NCBI RefSeq assembly: GCF_031851795.1
Contig: NZ_CP134696.1
Coordinates: 5,580,001 to 5,644,000, forward strand
DNA length: 64,000 nucleotides
Direction: 5' to 3'
From: Pontibacter sp. G13
Lineage (GTDB): Bacteria; Bacteroidota; Bacteroidia; J057
Numbering within the stretch: the stretch's first letter is position 1; each line of letters starts with the position of its first letter. This document shows, piece by piece, positions 44,221 to 52,648 of this stretch. The position numbers were made by a program, and so were the translations under genes. Under the pieces are notes generated by a model. It saw nothing but the letters and a program-made list of their open reading frames with translations, was not told the DNA's origin and made no database searches.

Positions 44221-44787
44221 ATGAAGAAAAAAATTGTAGTGGCTATAACTGGGGCGAGCGGAAGTATTTATGCCCAGCGACTATTGGGGCAATTGGCGAG
44301 TTATGGCGATGAGGTCGAGGTTGGCGTCGTACTGTCCAAGAATGCGCCGGATGTATGGCAGCATGAGTTGGGTAGCCCCCCAGAAATTCCGTTTCCAGTA
44401 TATGATCGCTCTGATTACAGGGCGCCCTTTGCATCGGGTTCAGCTCGATACATGCACATGGTCATCATTCCCTGCTCTATGGGCACACTGGGAAGAATTG
44501 CACATGGCATTTCCGACGATCTGGTAACTCGGTCGGCAGATGTGATGCTGAAGGAACGTAGGCAGTTGATCTGCGTGAACCGTGATACTCCGCTCAATCT
44601 CATTCACATCGAGAATATGCGAACGGTTACTCTGGCTGGTGGAATCATGCTCCCGGCGATGCCTTCCTTTTATTCGAAGCCGGCCAGTATGGAGGAATTG
44701 GTTGATACCGTCACCCATCGAGTACTGGATATGATCGGACTTCCCAAGCCCACGTTCAGATGGGGGGTGGATCAGGCGGATTATTGA
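44221..44787 (+). CDS. ubiX: Flavin prenyltransferase UbiX
   Basis: 188 residues, full length. IVVAITGASGSIYAQRLL is the FMN-binding start; IIPCSMGTLGRIAHGISDDL and VTRSADVMLKERRQLICVNR and DTPLNLIHIENM are signature segments; the end LDMIGLPKPTFRWG is typical. It attaches a dimethylallyl group to FMN to make the prenylated cofactor of UbiD decarboxylases. No ubiD is visible nearby. Confidence 0.95.
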   Translation: MKKKIVVAITGASGSIYAQRLLGQLASYGDEVEVGVVLSKNAPDVWQHELGSPPEIPFPVYDRSDYRAPFASGSARYMHMVIIPCSMGTLGRIAHGISDDLVTRSADVMLKERRQLICVNRDTPLNLIHIENMRTVTLAGGIMLPAMPSFYSKPASMEELVDTVTHRVLDMIGLPKPTFRWGVDQADY

Positions 44788-44869
44788 TTGGAAAAATGGA
44801 TACCAAGGTGTGCAGGCGCTTCTCAGAATGCGGGAAATCCTGCACACAATCTCCGTTGAAGCGCAGTTA

Positions 44870-44885
44870 TGTAACCTGAGTTACA
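44870..44885. promoter_or_regulatory. Palindromic operator TGTAAC-CTGA-GTTACA
   Basis: A perfect inverted repeat with 6-base arms, 33 bases before the DUF202 gene. It shares the TGTAAC-N4-GTTAC form with the site at 46659. The size and symmetry fit a Crp/Fnr-family dimer. The regulator itself is not in the window. Confidence 0.6.
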
Positions 44886-44918
44886 AGTGCCCACGTTAGC
44901 AGAGATGTTCTTGCTCCC

Positions 44919-45260
44919 ATGATTTCAAAAATGAAGCGCAGACACCATATTCATAGATATTATCCCAAGCTCCAATCAGAGCTGACCCTCCGGGACCGAC
45001 TGGCCATAGACCGGACTCATTTGGCCAACCGCAGGACGCTATTGGCGATGTTCCGAACGGCCTTGTACCTCGTATTGGCCGGTATGACCATTATGACGCT
45101 GGACATTCTGGAAGAGGTAAAATGGAGTTCCTACGTTCTCTATGTCATTGCTGCGGGGGTGTTCATTTACGGCTGGGTTTCCTACCGGATTACCGACAAG
45201 AAATTGAGGGCCACTGAAGCCAGTGCCCCTGCTCCCAAGTCTCGAAAGAAGCGCCGCTAG
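44919..45260 (+). CDS. DUF202 membrane protein
   Basis: 113 residues. LRDRLAIDRTHLANRRTLLA is the DUF202 signature, followed by two membrane segments (FRTALYLVLAGMTIMTLDIL and YVLYVIAAGVFIYGWVSYRI) and a basic tail. Start at 44919 or the ATG at 44931. It is an inner-membrane protein of unknown function that overlaps the 3' end of the convergent DUF3050 gene by four bases. A palindrome upstream links it to the sulfur genes. Confidence 0.88.
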   Translation: MISKMKRRHHIHRYYPKLQSELTLRDRLAIDRTHLANRRTLLAMFRTALYLVLAGMTIMTLDILEEVKWSSYVLYVIAAGVFIYGWVSYRITDKKLRATEASAPAPKSRKKRR

Positions 45261-46051
45261 GCCAGTTGATGGTTGGCTTGTTGATGCTGGATCGCTTTCC
45301 ACATGGCATCCCAGAGGGCAAGGCGGGCCTGCAACGCCTCGATGGCCGCATCACCAGCAGCTTGATAATTTTCGGGATTATCACCGCAGAGCTCTTGAAT
45401 CATATTCATGGCTAGCGGGCCGTGTTCATCTCCGTCCAATTCGATATGTCGTTGCAAGTAATACTCAAACGGCGCCAATTGAGCTTGGTGTTGATGGGCG
45501 ATACCCTGCACGATTTCGGTGAAAAGATCTGGAATCAAATCTTCCCGGCCCCATGTGAATGCCCCTGCGATTTTCACCAAGTCGCCAGTCTCGATAATGG
45601 CAAAAGTCTGATCCATGAAGGCACGGGCCGCTTCTGGAACTTTTGCCCAGTGCTGGGATTCGACCCGACCGTAGCCCAGCTCGATGCGTTCCACCATGGA
45701 TTTCACTACACGGGTATCTGCACCAGCCGACTCCATCGCATCCAGATATAATTCATAGTGGCTCTTGACCTGCCCTTGGGGATCGATATCCGTTTCCTCC
45801 CCGTGGACGATTTCGAGGATGAGCCTCGAAGCTTGCCGCAATTTCCCAGGGGTCCAAGGAAGGGTATTCCCCGTCATGCCGTTTTGCAAAGCCTTGAGCA
45901 AAGACATGAAATCCCATACTGGGTATACATGCAGCTCCATGAAAACCTTCAGGTCTTCGATGGAATTGAGGGATTGGTAAATGGGGTGATTCAGCAATTT
46001 GGCACGATGAGGTGCCAGTCTCTCTGTGATTCGGGAAATATGTGAGGCCAT
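45257..46051 (-). CDS. DUF3050 protein, haem-oxygenase-like fold
   Basis: 264 residues matching DUF3050. HPIYQSLNSIEDLKVFMELH, VYPVWDFMSLLKALQNGMTG, LEIVHGEETDI and the C-terminal HIELDGDEHGPLAMNMI are conserved blocks, with histidines and acidic residues placed as in diiron or haem-oxygenase-like four-helix enzymes. No signal peptide. The substrate is unknown. Confidence 0.88.
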   Translation of the reverse strand: MASHISRITERLAPHRAKLLNHPIYQSLNSIEDLKVFMELHVYPVWDFMSLLKALQNGMTGNTLPWTPGKLRQASRLILEIVHGEETDIDPQGQVKSHYELYLDAMESAGADTRVVKSMVERIELGYGRVESQHWAKVPEAARAFMDQTFAIIETGDLVKIAGAFTWGREDLIPDLFTEIVQGIAHQHQAQLAPFEYYLQRHIELDGDEHGPLAMNMIQELCGDNPENYQAAGDAAIEALQARLALWDAMWKAIQHQQANHQLA

Positions 46052-46159
46052 GAACTACGAAGCTATGGTAGTGGAATGTTCAGATTTTGAGAAGTGCAAG
46101 AGTTGAACGAATCTGCAATTTGCAAGATTTCAGGCAGAGCGCCATCAAATTTCCAGAAA

Positions 46160-46576
46160 CTATTGTGGGGAGGATTGAGGGGTTCCATTTCCCAATTCAC
46201 TGACCATTTGCTGCAAAATGGCCTGAACTTCCGTGGCCATTGGACCGATTTGAGGATTGTGGACGGCAGACATGGCCGCGACCGGATCGACAGCCACGAT
46301 CTCCACCTCTTGAGGACCTTGTTCGATCACCAGCACATTGCATGGAAGGAATACGCCTAGTTTGTCTTCTTGCTGGAGGGCCTGATAGGCGAAATTGGGA
46401 TTGCACGCACCCAGTATCCGGTATCGCTTGAAATCCACTCCGAGCTTTTCCTTGAATGCCTGATCGAGGTTGATTTCGGTCAATACACCGAATCCATGCG
46501 TCTTGAGCAAATCTCGTGTGCGGTTGGAGATTTCCTCAAAATCCCCATTCACAGTCTGGTGGAAGAAATACTTCAT
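46160..46576 (-). CDS. DUF302 protein
   Basis: 138 residues. The DUF302 domain is visible as TRDLLKTHGFGVLTEINLDQ, AFKEKLGVDFKRYRILGACN, PNFAYQALQQEDKLGVFLPC and NVLVIEQGPQEVEIVAVDP. DUF302 proteins often sit with sulfur-oxidation and rhodanese genes. It is divergent from the persulfide dioxygenase-rhodanese gene with the operator palindrome between them, so both may be under one regulator. Confidence 0.9.
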   Translation of the reverse strand: MKYFFHQTVNGDFEEISNRTRDLLKTHGFGVLTEINLDQAFKEKLGVDFKRYRILGACNPNFAYQALQQEDKLGVFLPCNVLVIEQGPQEVEIVAVDPVAAMSAVHNPQIGPMATEVQAILQQMVSELGNGTPQSSPQ

Positions 46577-46658
46577 GTTTTGGACTGATTTCTGAACAAA
46601 CCGGACCTGTCCTTCAAGTGTTTAATGGAGGTGAAAATAGTCGAGAATGCCCCACGAA

Positions 46659-46674
46659 TGTAACCCAGGTTACG
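46659..46674. promoter_or_regulatory. Palindromic operator TGTAAC-CCAG-GTTACG
   Basis: Inverted repeat (arms TGTAAC and GTTACG, one mismatch at the outer base) between the divergent DUF302 and persulfide dioxygenase genes. It ends one base before the TTG of the predicted -33 element, a position typical for a class II activator. Confidence 0.65.
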
Positions 46675-46675
46675 G

Positions 46676-46704
46676 TTGAGCTTGAATGCACCTCCTACCT
46701 TTGT
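46676..46704 (+). promoter_or_regulatory. Bacteroidota-type promoter
   Basis: TTG at 46676-46678 and TACCTTTG at 46697-46704 match the phylum's -33 TTG / -7 TAnnTTTG consensus with 18 bases between them. The start codon of the sulfur gene lies 26 bases beyond the -7 element. Confidence 0.65.
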
Positions 46705-46729
46705 TACTGTCAAATCAAACACAGATATC

Positions 46730-48136
46730 ATGACGGTAGAGCAATTGTACACAGGTTGTCTGGCAGAAGCTGCCTACTACATCGAATCCAACGGTGAAGC
46801 AGCCATTATCGACCCGCTTCGCGAAACACAACCCTACGTGGAGCGAGCCAAGGAGGACAACGCCAAGATCAAGTACATTTTCGAAACACATTTCCATGCA
46901 GACTTCGTCTCTGGACACGTGGACTTGGCTCAAAAGAGTGGCGCGACCATCGTCTATGGTCCCGGTGCAGATCCAGCTTATGAGGTTCATGAAGCGGTAG
47001 ATGGGGAAACTTTCCAGGTCGGTGCATTGACCATCAAGGTCCTGCACACACCCGGACACACCCAAGAGTCCACTTCCTACCTCCTGTTGGATGAGCACGG
47101 CACTCCCAAGTACCTGTTCAGCGGTGATACACTCTTTATTGGAGATGTAGGGCGTCCTGATTTGGCGGTGAAGTCCGATCTTTCACAAGAGGATTTGGCG
47201 GGAATGCTGTTTGATTCCCTCCGCCAAAAAATCATGACCTTGCCCGATGAGGTCGTAGTCTATCCCGGCCACGGTGCGGGTTCGGCCTGCGGGAAGAACA
47301 TGAGCAAGGAGACTTTCGATACCCTTGGCCACCAGAAGGAAGTGAACTATGCCTTGCGTGCGGATATGACCAAGGAGGAATTCATCACCGAAGTGACCAC
47401 AGGTATCATGCCTCCTCCTCAGTATTTTGCCAAGAATGCCATGATGAACAAGCAGGGCTATCAGAGCTTTGATGACATCTTGGAGCGAGGATCGGTAGCT
47501 CTGACGCCAGATCTACTGGAATCGCTCGTAGAGCACGAAGGAGCCTTGGTGCTGGATGTGCGCAAGCCGGGCGAATACGCAGCAGGTCACATACCGAAGT
47601 CCATCTTCATCGGATTGGATGGGAGTTTTGCTCCTTGGGTGGGCGCCTTGATCACGGATCTGAAACAGCCGATCGTATTGGTGGCACCTGACGGCCGTGA
47701 AGAAGAAGCCGTAACTCGACTCTCTCGGGTGGGATATGACCACACGCTGGGCTATCTCGAAGGCGGAATCGAGGCATGGAAGGCCGCAGGAAAAGAACTG
47801 GATACTGTAGAATCTATTCCCGCTACGGCATTCGCGGAAGGGGTGAAGACTGGAGATCGCAAGGTCATAGACGTCCGCAAACCCTCCGAATATATCTCTG
47901 AGCATGTGATCGGAGCTGAGAATGTGCCTTTGGACTTCATCAATCAGAAAATGGGCGAATTGGATCATGAAGCACCCTACTACGTCCACTGTGCGGGCGG
48001 GTATCGGTCCATGATCACGATCTCCATCTTGAAGGCGCGTGGTCTCCACAATCTGATCGATGTCCAAGGGGGATTCAAGGCCATCAAAGAGACGGATGTG
48101 TCGGTCAGCGATTACGTCTGCCCTTCCACACTCTAG
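46730..48136 (+). CDS. Persulfide dioxygenase fused to two rhodanese domains (CstB-like)
   Basis: About 468 residues from ATG 46730. The metallo-beta-lactamase domain has THFHADFVSGH (residues ~53-63), LHTPGHTQES, FSGDTLFIGDVGRPDL and VYPGHGAGSACG, the ETHE1-like iron site. Two rhodanese domains follow. The first (DVRKPGEYAAGHIPKS) has VAPDGRE where the catalytic cysteine would be, so it is probably inactive. The second (DVRKPSEYISEHV) has the loop VHCAGGYRSM with the active cysteine. It oxidises persulfides to sulfite and can give thiosulfate. It is the first gene of the sulfur operon. Confidence 0.93.
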   Translation: MTVEQLYTGCLAEAAYYIESNGEAAIIDPLRETQPYVERAKEDNAKIKYIFETHFHADFVSGHVDLAQKSGATIVYGPGADPAYEVHEAVDGETFQVGALTIKVLHTPGHTQESTSYLLLDEHGTPKYLFSGDTLFIGDVGRPDLAVKSDLSQEDLAGMLFDSLRQKIMTLPDEVVVYPGHGAGSACGKNMSKETFDTLGHQKEVNYALRADMTKEEFITEVTTGIMPPPQYFAKNAMMNKQGYQSFDDILERGSVALTPDLLESLVEHEGALVLDVRKPGEYAAGHIPKSIFIGLDGSFAPWVGALITDLKQPIVLVAPDGREEEAVTRLSRVGYDHTLGYLEGGIEAWKAAGKELDTVESIPATAFAEGVKTGDRKVIDVRKPSEYISEHVIGAENVPLDFINQKMGELDHEAPYYVHCAGGYRSMITISILKARGLHNLIDVQGGFKAIKETDVSVSDYVCPSTL

Positions 48137-48253
48137 GGGTTGAAATGTAGGGGTAAAAACTCACTCGCATGCAGGGACCGATTGCTCGCCATCCGGTCAG
48201 GATTGGTCCCTGCCTCCTTTTTTATCAGGTAATTATTTACGTTTTCTTCGACT

Positions 48254-48811
48254 ATGGAATGGATTTTCCAACCATGGCCCTGGTATGTCGCTGGGCCCAT
48301 GATCGCCCTAGTCATGTTTTCTCTGTTCTTTTTTGGGGAAACATTCGGGTTTTCATCCAATCTGCGGACGATGTGTTCGATCGGTGGAGCAGGCAAATAC
48401 GCGGATTTCTTCCGATTTGATTGGAAAGGTCAGATCTGGAACCTCATGTTCGCCATTGGAGCGATTGGCGGTGGATTCATTGCCCATCATTTCATGACTC
48501 CCGATACGGCGATCCAATTGTCAGATTCGGCTATTGCGGAGTTGCAGGGATTAGGTTTTTCTTCCCCCGGTGAATCATATTTGCCTCCGGAGTTGTTCTC
48601 GGTCGAGCAAATGCTGACTCCCAAGGGATTGGCGATGCTGATTGCGGGCGGGTTGATGGTAGGGTTCGGAACCCGATACGCTGGAGGATGTACCTCTGGT
48701 CATGCCATCACCGGATTGAGCAACCTTCAAATTCCATCTTTGATCGCAGTAATTGGATTTTTTATTGGAGGGTTGTTGATGACGCATGTAATATTGCCGC
48801 TCATCCTCTAA
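48254..48811 (+). CDS. YeeE/YedE-family sulfur-compound transporter, first half
   Basis: 185 residues with about five membrane segments, including VAGPMIALVMFSLFFFGETF and SLIAVIGFFIGGLLMTHVIL. MCSIGGAGK and FGTRYAGGCTSGHAITG carry the conserved cysteines of this family, which in TsuA-type proteins relay thiosulfate. Paired with the DUF6691 half two genes downstream it resembles the PmpA/PmpB system. Probably brings thiosulfate or polysulfide sulfur across the inner membrane. Confidence 0.92.
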   Translation: MEWIFQPWPWYVAGPMIALVMFSLFFFGETFGFSSNLRTMCSIGGAGKYADFFRFDWKGQIWNLMFAIGAIGGGFIAHHFMTPDTAIQLSDSAIAELQGLGFSSPGESYLPPELFSVEQMLTPKGLAMLIAGGLMVGFGTRYAGGCTSGHAITGLSNLQIPSLIAVIGFFIGGLLMTHVILPLIL

Positions 48812-48820
48812 TTCACCGAC

Positions 48821-50227
48821 ATGAAGAAATGGACCTGGGCAGGTGTGCTGCTGATGGCAATGGTATGGACAGGAACGGGCCGATTGGCTGCCCAACATGC
48901 GGCTCCGGCGCTTCCCCATCCCGACTCCACAACGCAGATCACCTCCTTGCAGGACTTTTTCCGCAAAGGCCAATTCGGCGTTCATCTGAGATTCAATTTC
49001 ATGGAAACGACCCACGCCATGGATTTCGATCCCCATTGGGCATTCGGAGCGGGCGGTAGGTTGCACTTCCAATCTCCAGAGTTCTATGGATTCACCTTGG
49101 GAATGGGCGGAAGCTTTGTCTTCAACTTGGCTTCTTCCGATTTGACCGAAAGAGATCCAGTCTCAGGGAAATTGCCCCGATGGGAACGCCAGCTTTTTGA
49201 CTTGACTGATCCAGAAAACAGATATGACATCGACGGCCTAGAAGCGCTTTATCTGCGGTATCGCTGGAAAAAGAGTTTCCTGACTGTCGGACGAATGTCG
49301 ATCACGACTCCCTTGGTCAATCCACACAACGGACGGATGCGTCCCAATGCATTGGAAGGGATCTGGCTGGATATCAGACAGTGGAAAAAGGTAGCGGTGC
49401 AAGCGGGATGGTATACGCGGACTTCTCCCAGATCTACAGCAGGTTGGTATTCCATGTCCGAGGCGATCGGGATTTTCGGACAAGGAGTCACGGTAGAAGG
49501 GGAAAAGGCGCAATATCACGATCATCTGGATATGGCCGGGGTGGGCATCCTGGGGATACAATGGAAGCCCTCCAATCGCTGGCAATTTCAGGTGTGGGAC
49601 TATATGCTGGAGAATGTTCAGAATACGGCTTTTTTCCAGGGAGAATATACCGACGGCAAATGGGTAGCCGGTATGCAAGTGGTAAGGCAAGATGCCATCA
49701 ATCAAGGCGGGCATGAAGACGTGGACAAACGCTATGTCGCTCCTGGGCAGCAAGCCAACCTCATCGCCTTCAGATTGGCGAGACGGTGGAAGCAATGGGA
49801 ACTGGTCGGAAACTACGGGTATGTCGCCGAGAATGGCAGATATCAGTTTCCACGAGAGTTGGGCTACGACAAGCTCTATCCCAATATCCCCCGACTGCGA
49901 ATGGAAGGACTAGGCGGTGCCCACGCCATTTCCGGAGGGGTGAGATTCCGGCCGACCGTGGTGCGAGGCATGGAACTCCGAGCAGATCTGGCCAGTCAGT
50001 TTGGCTTTGAAGCGCTGGAGGCCGAGCACAACAAGTACCAATATGCGCCTATCACCCAATTGAATCTCGATGCTCGATATCGGTTTCATGGGATTTGGGA
50101 AGGCGTTTCGGTACGGGCACTATGGATCTTGCCGATGTACCACCGCGATCTGTCTGATCGGCCAGATCTCGTGTACTACAAGGCGGCCCATCAACACTTG
50201 AATGTGATTTTGGATATTCACTACTAG
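48821..50227 (+). CDS. Outer-membrane porin-like protein in the sulfur operon
   Basis: 468 residues with a signal peptide (WAGVLLMAMVWTGTGRLAAQ). The mature protein is a long series of amphipathic strands (GFTLGMGGSFVFNLASSDLT, LYLRYRWKKSFLTVGRMSIT, AVQAGWYTRTSPRSTAGWY, WELVGNYGYVAENGRYQFPR) ending in HLNVILDIHY with a terminal aromatic, as in OprD-like or alginate-export-type barrels. It is inserted between the two YeeE halves, 9 bases after one and 3 before the other, so it probably carries the sulfur compound across the outer membrane. Confidence 0.82.
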   Translation: MKKWTWAGVLLMAMVWTGTGRLAAQHAAPALPHPDSTTQITSLQDFFRKGQFGVHLRFNFMETTHAMDFDPHWAFGAGGRLHFQSPEFYGFTLGMGGSFVFNLASSDLTERDPVSGKLPRWERQLFDLTDPENRYDIDGLEALYLRYRWKKSFLTVGRMSITTPLVNPHNGRMRPNALEGIWLDIRQWKKVAVQAGWYTRTSPRSTAGWYSMSEAIGIFGQGVTVEGEKAQYHDHLDMAGVGILGIQWKPSNRWQFQVWDYMLENVQNTAFFQGEYTDGKWVAGMQVVRQDAINQGGHEDVDKRYVAPGQQANLIAFRLARRWKQWELVGNYGYVAENGRYQFPRELGYDKLYPNIPRLRMEGLGGAHAISGGVRFRPTVVRGMELRADLASQFGFEALEAEHNKYQYAPITQLNLDARYRFHGIWEGVSVRALWILPMYHRDLSDRPDLVYYKAAHQHLNVILDIHY

Positions 50228-50230
50228 GTT

Positions 50231-50704
50231 ATGAACACGACTTCTCAATCATCGCAACAACTCGACCAGACTCAAGAGAAAGTTGATTCGATGAAATATA
50301 TCAAGTTTTTGGGCCTTGGCCTGTTTTTCGGAATTGTCCTGAGCAAGGCGGAAGTCATCTCATGGTATCGGATTTTCGAGATGTTCCACTTCCAGAGCTT
50401 TCACATGTACGGAGTGATCGGATCTGCTGTAGGGTTGGGGGCTTTGGGCGTCTACCTTATCAAGCGACTCGGAGCGAAGGACATGTATGGCAATCCTATG
50501 ACCTTTACGGACAAAGCCCGAAGCGTACCTCGCTATCTGATTGGCGGTACCCTGTTTGGGCTCGGATGGGCGTTGACGGGAGCATGTCCCGGACCGATGT
50601 TCATTTTGGTGGGCAAGGGCGTCCTTCCGATCTTGGTGGTGATCGCTTCGGCGGTGGCAGGAACCTTCCTGTACGGGGTCGTTCGATCGAGGCTGCCTCA
50701 CTAA
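50231..50704 (+). CDS. YeeE/YedE-family sulfur-compound transporter, DUF6691 half
   Basis: 157 residues with four membrane segments. FFGIVLSKAEVISWYRIFEM near the start and GGTLFGLGWALTGACPGPMF (conserved cysteine) are the DUF6691/PmpB signature. It follows the porin gene by three bases and completes the transporter begun at 48254. Confidence 0.92.
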   Translation: MNTTSQSSQQLDQTQEKVDSMKYIKFLGLGLFFGIVLSKAEVISWYRIFEMFHFQSFHMYGVIGSAVGLGALGVYLIKRLGAKDMYGNPMTFTDKARSVPRYLIGGTLFGLGWALTGACPGPMFILVGKGVLPILVVIASAVAGTFLYGVVRSRLPH

Positions 50705-50837
50705 TTGGGGGCGCATACATGAATCAGCCAAGGTCTGCTTTCGAGCGGACCTTGGCTGTTTTGGTAGAAACCCATGAAAAGGTGCGGCTGGCTGGTGGGG
50801 CGTAAGGTGCCTGAAGTGGCCGACCTATGGGAGGAGT

Positions 50838-50970
50838 CGTAGATCGGGGGGCGGCGATCTATCGCCCTCCGATCTACGACCGAGTGTAACGAGCACGCAA
50901 GGGACCGACCCGGCGACCCTGTTGCCCAAAGAGGAATCCAATCTCCAGCACGCCGGGATACGCCCAGATC
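50838..50970. repeat. Non-coding element D: long hairpin plus one covarying hairpin module
   Basis: GTCGTAGATCGGGGGGCG and CGCCCTCCGATCTACGAC form an 18-base near-perfect stem around 50837-50881. It is followed by ACCGAGTGTAACGAG (shared with elements B and C) and the hairpin CCCGGCG (50909-50915)/CGCCGGG (50951-50957), then GATACGCCCAGATC. No T run follows either stem, so neither is a standard terminator. Confidence 0.55.
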
Positions 50971-51003
50971 ATCCCAAGTCAGAACCCGTCTCCTCCCTTT
51001 CTA

Positions 51004-52527
51004 CTATTCCTGAGGGACGTGGACCCGGATATGGATGTGGTTGTCGTGCCAAGTAGCACCGTCCTTGTCTCCCACACATAGCTCCTCGGCAATCAAGACC
51101 GGATCATTGAAGATGCAGTAGGTCTTGAAGGGAAGCTGCTTGAATGCCTGAAGAGTCTGACGGGTGGCTTCCTGATCGTATTGGTCGGAATGGTAGGTGA
51201 TGCCGCCGGGAACGCCGTTGAGTTTGGTGAGCCGTACATCGACATCTAGCCCGGTCTGGTGCGTTTTGTGGGAGCCATTTTTGCCACCTCGCTTGGAGGC
51301 AAGTTCATGGACGTGAAACACCTTGGTCCCACCGTTTGCCGCATGGAAATGCTGACCAGCTTCCGTGATGGCAGAAATGAGGTAATTGGTCCCCCAGCGA
51401 TCGTCGCCATTGGAGGCCTTGGAGACCTTGTATCGGTAGCCGGGACCGGATTCCGGCAGGCTGCTCCATTTTGGGGGATTGTCGGAAAACAGGCGATTGG
51501 CAGTCTGGCCCAATACATCGATTCGGCCGTCCACTAGCGTATCGGAGATGACTTTTACGCGATTCCAGATGATGGATTGGAACAATTTGATCGCATCGAT
51601 CATCCCGTCTGCCGGCTGTCCATCGGCATCCAATTCCGCCCAGTCAAATCCCAGTGCGACGAGGCGATCTTTTACCTTGGCGGCATCGGGTAAGTTGTTG
51701 ACTCCGCCTACGCCGACCGAGCCCGTCAGCAGGGTCGCAGGAGGAGTTACCGTTGGTTTTTCTGTGGAATCATTGGCCAATGGAGCCTGTAGCGTCAGGG
51801 TTTCCAATCGTTCTTGCGGGGTGGGCGCATGTACATGCTGGTGGTCAGAGGCGGGGGCGGCTACGTTGCCAAGGAGTGACCGAACTTGTCGACGGGTTTT
51901 GAGGACACTGCCGAGCAGATCGAATTTGGGATAGGAGAATGAATCGAAGAATACTTGTTGCTCGGCTTGCTGGATTTGAAAGGCAAATCGAGTGGCAGCT
52001 TCGAGGTCTGCGGCCAATTCGGCCATGCTGTCTTGATCGAATGGGGTTCTGCCTTGGGGCTTCCAACGATCCTCTAGGCTATAGAGGCGCGTTTTGAGGG
52101 AAGAAGAAGCCATCCAGAAGGTGCCGATCCGATTGCGTTTTTCGAGCCATTCGGCGATACCGCTATGCAGGGCAAATACACCTGTCAACACGGCAGAAAG
52201 TTCCACCACCCATGAACTTCCTCTCAGTTCGAGGTGCCCGACGATGATCGGCAGTAGGAGGAGTACACCAAATGAAAAGGCCAGATACAGGATCTGATAG
52301 TTGCGCTCGATATCGATCTTGCGGTTGTACCAATAGATATTATCCAGCAGATGGGTTCCAAATTGCTCCAGCACATTGCGGTATTTGGCCTTGAAAACCG
52401 TCTGTTCTTCGGGAGACATCCGAATCCTGTCCAGCAAGATCCGGTAGGCTTCGGGGCCTGATAGTCGGCCGCGTTTGGGGCGAACTTGGCCATATTTCAC
52501 AAATCGATAAGAAGGGACTGGGTCCAT
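51004..52527 (-). CDS. Two-span membrane (SLATT/DUF4231-like) protein fused to MepA-like murein endopeptidase
   Basis: About 507 residues from ATG 52527 (the frame is open to 52584 through AT-rich sequence). Residues ~70-170 contain two adjacent membrane segments (QILYLAFSFGVLLLLPIIVG and VVELSAVLTGVFALHSGIAE) in a context like DUF4231/SLATT (ERNYQ..., SSSLKTRLYSLEDRW). A variable linker and a peptidoglycan-binding-like region (VKDRLVALGFDW, DAIKLFQSIIWN) follow. The C-terminal LAS metallopeptidase domain has GSHKTHQTGLDVDVRLT and DNHIHIRV, the zinc ligands of MepA-type D-Ala-meso-DAP endopeptidases. It has no signal peptide. Divergent from the DUF4230 pair. Confidence 0.8.
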   Translation of the reverse strand: MDPVPSYRFVKYGQVRPKRGRLSGPEAYRILLDRIRMSPEEQTVFKAKYRNVLEQFGTHLLDNIYWYNRKIDIERNYQILYLAFSFGVLLLLPIIVGHLELRGSSWVVELSAVLTGVFALHSGIAEWLEKRNRIGTFWMASSSLKTRLYSLEDRWKPQGRTPFDQDSMAELAADLEAATRFAFQIQQAEQQVFFDSFSYPKFDLLGSVLKTRRQVRSLLGNVAAPASDHQHVHAPTPQERLETLTLQAPLANDSTEKPTVTPPATLLTGSVGVGGVNNLPDAAKVKDRLVALGFDWAELDADGQPADGMIDAIKLFQSIIWNRVKVISDTLVDGRIDVLGQTANRLFSDNPPKWSSLPESGPGYRYKVSKASNGDDRWGTNYLISAITEAGQHFHAANGGTKVFHVHELASKRGGKNGSHKTHQTGLDVDVRLTKLNGVPGGITYHSDQYDQEATRQTLQAFKQLPFKTYCIFNDPVLIAEELCVGDKDGATWHDNHIHIRVHVPQE

Positions 52528-52648
52528 GTGAATCTGCTGATGTTGTTGTCTATTATCGAAATATATAAAATTTTTTATTATCATTATTTTATTGATAATA
52601 TTTCGATTTGAAATGACTGGCTATGGTCATTCTTATGTGAAAACGATT

